NCBI RefSeq assembly: GCF_005889735.1
Contig: NZ_VCKY01000004.1
Span: forward strand, 46,648 to 110,647
Reading direction: 5' to 3'
DNA from: Nonomuraea turkmeniaca
GTDB taxonomy: Bacteria; Actinomycetota; Actinomycetes; Streptosporangiales; Streptosporangiaceae
DNA: 64,000 nucleotides
The first letter of the stretch is position 1; each line of letters opens with the position of its first letter. Made by a program: the position numbers and the translations under genes. The notes under the pieces are model-generated. The model was not told the origin of the DNA. It saw nothing but the letters and a program-made list of their open reading frames with translations, and searched no databases. Positions 61,711-64,000 of the stretch are shown here, one piece after another.

Positions 61711-61800
61711 GGTGTCAGCTCCCCGTGCCTCGTCAGGCCTTGGAAGGCCGCGGCATGGTCTCCGGCGCCGCCGGTCGCTCCGGTAACCAGGATCTTCATG
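61711..61800 (-). pseudogene. NmrA-type NAD(P)-binding oxidoreductase remnant
   Basis: GGGAG lies 5 bases before ATG 61800. The product begins MKILVTGATG, the invariant start of NmrA/SDR-a proteins, then jumps directly to GDHAAAFQG, a typical last helix ending of that family. Everything between (normally about 250 codons) is absent. It lies immediately upstream of the decayed DoxX gene; the two are often paired in actinomycetes, so a common loss event is likely. Confidence 0.55.
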
Positions 61801-61912
61801 TCATCTCCCTCGTTCGCTGAGTGACGTGCACCCTTGAGAGGAGTCCTGGCTGCCGGAGTGTGACGTGCGTGCCGCGAATGTGAGCTGGGCCTCAGTCTCC
61901 GCCCAGGCCGGC

Positions 61913-63244
61913 TCAGCCCTTCGAGGGTTGCGGCTCGTCGTACTCGACCGCGTAGTCGTACTGCGACCGGTCCTTCAGCGCGATCGCCGCCGCCACACTG
62001 ATCAACGCGCAGATCGCCATGTAGATCGCGATGGCCAGCGAACTCTGGTACGTCGCGTACAGCCAGACGGCGATCAGCGGCGCCGGCCCGCCCGCTGTGA
62101 CCGACGCCAGCTGGTAGCCCAGCGAGGCGCCGCTGTAGCGCAGGCGGCCGGTGAAGCTCTCGGCGATGAACGTGGCCTGCGGGCCGTACTGGATGTCGTG
62201 GATCGGCGCGGCCAGCACGATGGCCAGGAAGATCAGCGACGGGACGCGGGTGTCCAGCAGGGGCCAGTAGATGAAGGACCAGACGACCATGACGGCGGCG
62301 CCCACGATGTAGAGGCGCCGGCGGCCCACGATGTCCGAGATGTAGCCCCAGAACGGCACGGTGAACAGCGACACGACGCCCGCGACGATCACGTACGTGT
62401 AGACGTCGCCGGCCGCGAGCCCCAGGGTCTTGGTGGCGTACGTCAGGATGAAGACGGTGAAGATGTAGAACGGCGCCTGCTGGCCGGTGCGCAGGAGCGC
62501 GCTCAGCAGGATCTCCCGCCAGTTCCTGACGATGACCTCGCGCACGGGGACCCGCTCGACCTTGTTCTCCGCGAGGACCTTGGCGAAGACCGGGGTCTCC
62601 AGGATGCCGAGCCTGATGTACAGCCCGACCCCGGCCATCACGATGCTGAGCAGGAACGGGATGCGCCAGCCCCAGTAGGGGTCGATCGGCTGGAAGATCT
62701 GCAGCGCCAGGTAGCCGAGCACGAGACCGACCGGGACGCCGAACTGCGGCCAGCTGCCGAGGAACCCGCGCCGCCCGCCACGCGACTTGCCCCACTCGGT
62801 GGCGAGCAGGACGGAGCCGCCCCATTCGCCGCCGACGCTGATGCCCTGCAGCAGGCGCAGCAGCGTCAGCAGGATGCCGCCCCAGATGCCGATCTGCTCG
62901 TACGTCGGCACCAGGCCCACGAGCGCGGTGGCCACGCCCATGGTGAGCAGTGTGATGATCAGGGTGGCCTTGCGGCCGATGCGGTCACCGTAGTGGCCGA
63001 AGATCGCCGCGCCGATCGGGCGGGCGGCGAAGCCGCCGAAGTAGGTGCCGAGCGCGAGCAGCAGGCCCGTGGTCGGATCGCTCTTCGGGAAGAACAGCTG
63101 CGCGAAGATGGTGCTGGCCGCGAAGCCGTACAGGAAGAAGTCATACCATTCGATCGAGGTGCCCACGGCCGAGGCGATCACCGCCCGGACCAGCTGTCGT
63201 CTCTTTTCCTGGCCTGTGGCGTCGAGCGCCTGCTCCTCAACCAT
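61913..63244 (-). CDS. MFS carrier, metabolite:H+ symporter family (443 aa)
   Basis: Twelve hydrophobic segments with MHS hallmarks (SAVGTSIEWYDFFLYGFAAST, RPIGAAIFGHYGDRIGRKATL, GISVGGEWGGSVLLATEWG). It resembles ShiA/ProP-like carriers and the other MHS gene at 24.5 kb, but has a longer C-terminal tail ending YDEPQPSKG. GGAG stands 6 bases before ATG 63244. Substrate unknown; an organic acid or betaine is plausible. Confidence 0.85.
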   Translation of the reverse strand: MVEEQALDATGQEKRRQLVRAVIASAVGTSIEWYDFFLYGFAASTIFAQLFFPKSDPTTGLLLALGTYFGGFAARPIGAAIFGHYGDRIGRKATLIITLLTMGVATALVGLVPTYEQIGIWGGILLTLLRLLQGISVGGEWGGSVLLATEWGKSRGGRRGFLGSWPQFGVPVGLVLGYLALQIFQPIDPYWGWRIPFLLSIVMAGVGLYIRLGILETPVFAKVLAENKVERVPVREVIVRNWREILLSALLRTGQQAPFYIFTVFILTYATKTLGLAAGDVYTYVIVAGVVSLFTVPFWGYISDIVGRRRLYIVGAAVMVVWSFIYWPLLDTRVPSLIFLAIVLAAPIHDIQYGPQATFIAESFTGRLRYSGASLGYQLASVTAGGPAPLIAVWLYATYQSSLAIAIYMAICALISVAAAIALKDRSQYDYAVEYDEPQPSKG

Positions 63245-63440
63245 CTACCGCTCCTCGGTAGGGTCCCGCTTTCCCGTGACGTTACCTGAAGTGCCGTTGA
63301 CGGTCACGAGGCAGATTTCGCGGGAAATGGTATGTCCGGCTCGGCCGGTGGCGTCGGGGCTTCGGCGACGGCTGGGTTCGGGGGGGAGCTGACGGGTAGC
63401 GGAGCGGCAACGAGGGGTGATGAGAGGGGAGGGCCGTGCG

Positions 63441-63944
63441 ATGCGTCCCATCGCTTCTGCCGTGCTGGTCGTGGCCTTGGCGGCCGCCGCCGGTTGCCAG
63501 GGTCATGCGGGATTCGACACCAGCGCTCAGGACCGCCCCCAGAACGAGGGGGCCAACGTCGACGCGAAGAGCACCCTGCATCTGCGTAACGTCTTCCTGC
63601 TGGGCAGCGCGGACCCGGCCTCGCCCGCCCCGCAGCAGATCCTGTACGCGGTGCTGATCAACGAAGGCTCCCGGCCGGTGCGGCTCGAGCGGATCACCGT
63701 CGACGGCGGCGGTACGGCGCAGTTGCCCGGGCCCGTCACCGTGTCGCGCAACCAGCCCGTCGGCACCGGCGCGAAGCCACTCTGCACGGTCACCGGGGTT
63801 CGCCCGCGCGGCTCCACGGTGCCGATGACGTTCGTCTTCAGCGGCAACGAAACCGTGCGCCTGAACGTGCCGATCAAGGAGAAGACCGGCCAATACGCGA
63901 CGTTGACACCCTCGTTGTCGAGCATCAACCGCGCGGAGACGTAA
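63441..63944 (+). CDS. Small lipoprotein of unknown function (167 aa)
   Basis: ATG 63441 follows GGGGAGG at 8 bases. The lipobox is AAAAGC and the mature chain is beta-rich: LHLRNVFLLGSAD, QILYAVLINEGSRPVRLERITVDGG, TFVFSGNETVRLNVPI. This layout resembles the actinobacterial PCu(A)C-like lipoproteins, but the metal-binding Met/His residues are lacking, so copper binding is not supported. Confidence 0.75.
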   Translation: MRPIASAVLVVALAAAAGCQGHAGFDTSAQDRPQNEGANVDAKSTLHLRNVFLLGSADPASPAPQQILYAVLINEGSRPVRLERITVDGGGTAQLPGPVTVSRNQPVGTGAKPLCTVTGVRPRGSTVPMTFVFSGNETVRLNVPIKEKTGQYATLTPSLSSINRAET

Positions 63945-64000
63945 TTGGCCACCGGCTGCAGCCTTCCGCTCTGCTGGTTGTAGACGTACGAGGCCCCGGT

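Noticed and set aside
63945..64000. Minus-strand frame reading YVYNQQSGRLQPVAN at the window end, possibly the C-terminus of another gene
   Set aside because: The frame stays open far into the lipoprotein gene and its end cannot be placed, so the 56 bases are too few to call a partial gene.

Overview
The window is very G+C-rich DNA with strong third-position G/C bias, frequent GTG/TTG starts, 4-base ATGA/GTGA gene overlaps, Tat-exported enzymes, a mycothiol-dependent isomerase family member and a SigB/SigF-type sigma factor. This is a high-GC actinomycete chromosome, probably Streptosporangiaceae (Nonomuraea-like); that genus guess is inference. About 60 protein genes are packed with little free space. 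I saw no rRNA, tRNA, CRISPR array or intact insertion sequence, so the window looks like a chromosomal arm devoted to scavenging and catabolism.

Layout. 1-6.5 kb: the end of a secreted protein and two overlapping Tat-exported GH95-like glycosidases. 6.5-15.1 kb: a coiled-coil protein, a PARG-type macrodomain enzyme, an exported amine/amino-acid oxidase paired with an exported RidA, an NlpC/P60 wall hydrolase, an aldo/keto reductase behind a MerR-type promoter, a membrane acyltransferase and HtpX. 15.2-19.6 kb: a classic GH95 alpha-fucosidase and a GH97 enzyme. The GH95-like pair, the GH97 gene and the GH95 gene carry the same short operator-like element. 19.7-29.1 kb: a hydroxycinnamate catabolic locus (SDR, amidohydrolase-type beta-ketoacyl-CoA hydrolase, MaoC hydratase, MFS carrier, CoA ligase) running into a vanillate O-demethylase operon (Rieske oxygenase, a small CHCG protein, flavin/[2Fe-2S] reductase, IclR), with a divergent PaaX-type regulator. 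Together these would take ferulate/p-coumarate to vanillate/4-hydroxybenzoate and vanillate on to protocatechuate.

29.2-31.0 kb: TetR plus FAD monooxygenase. 31.1-37.9 kb: a hexarate (glucarate/galactarate) module comprising a tripartite TctABC transporter, glucarate dehydratase, 5-dehydro-4-deoxyglucarate dehydratase, a divergent IclR and a TSUP permease. 37.9-44.4 kb: an alpha-galactoside module comprising a CUT1 ABC importer without ATPase, GH36 alpha-galactosidase and LacI, with twin operators. 44.4-53.8 kb: AlkA-like glycosylase, CoA-binding protein, secreted unknown protein, FAD oxidoreductase, a TetR-controlled hydrolase-MFS-hydrolase operon, a TIGR03084 protein and a secreted serine protease. 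54-64 kb: FAD dehydrogenase, SigB/F sigma factor, MetE-like protein, wHTH regulator, a STAS protein, copper amine oxidase, an MHS-family carrier and a lipoprotein.

The last third also holds decayed genes: a flavin-reductase remnant near 53.9 kb and an adjacent DoxX/NmrA pair near 61.6 kb, each with its centre deleted. A 5'-truncated fragment lies at 10.4-10.8 kb. The most informative signals are regulatory: a shared glycosidase operator, a leaderless MerR-type promoter, twin LacI and TetR operators, and a SigB-type promoter close to a sigB-like gene.
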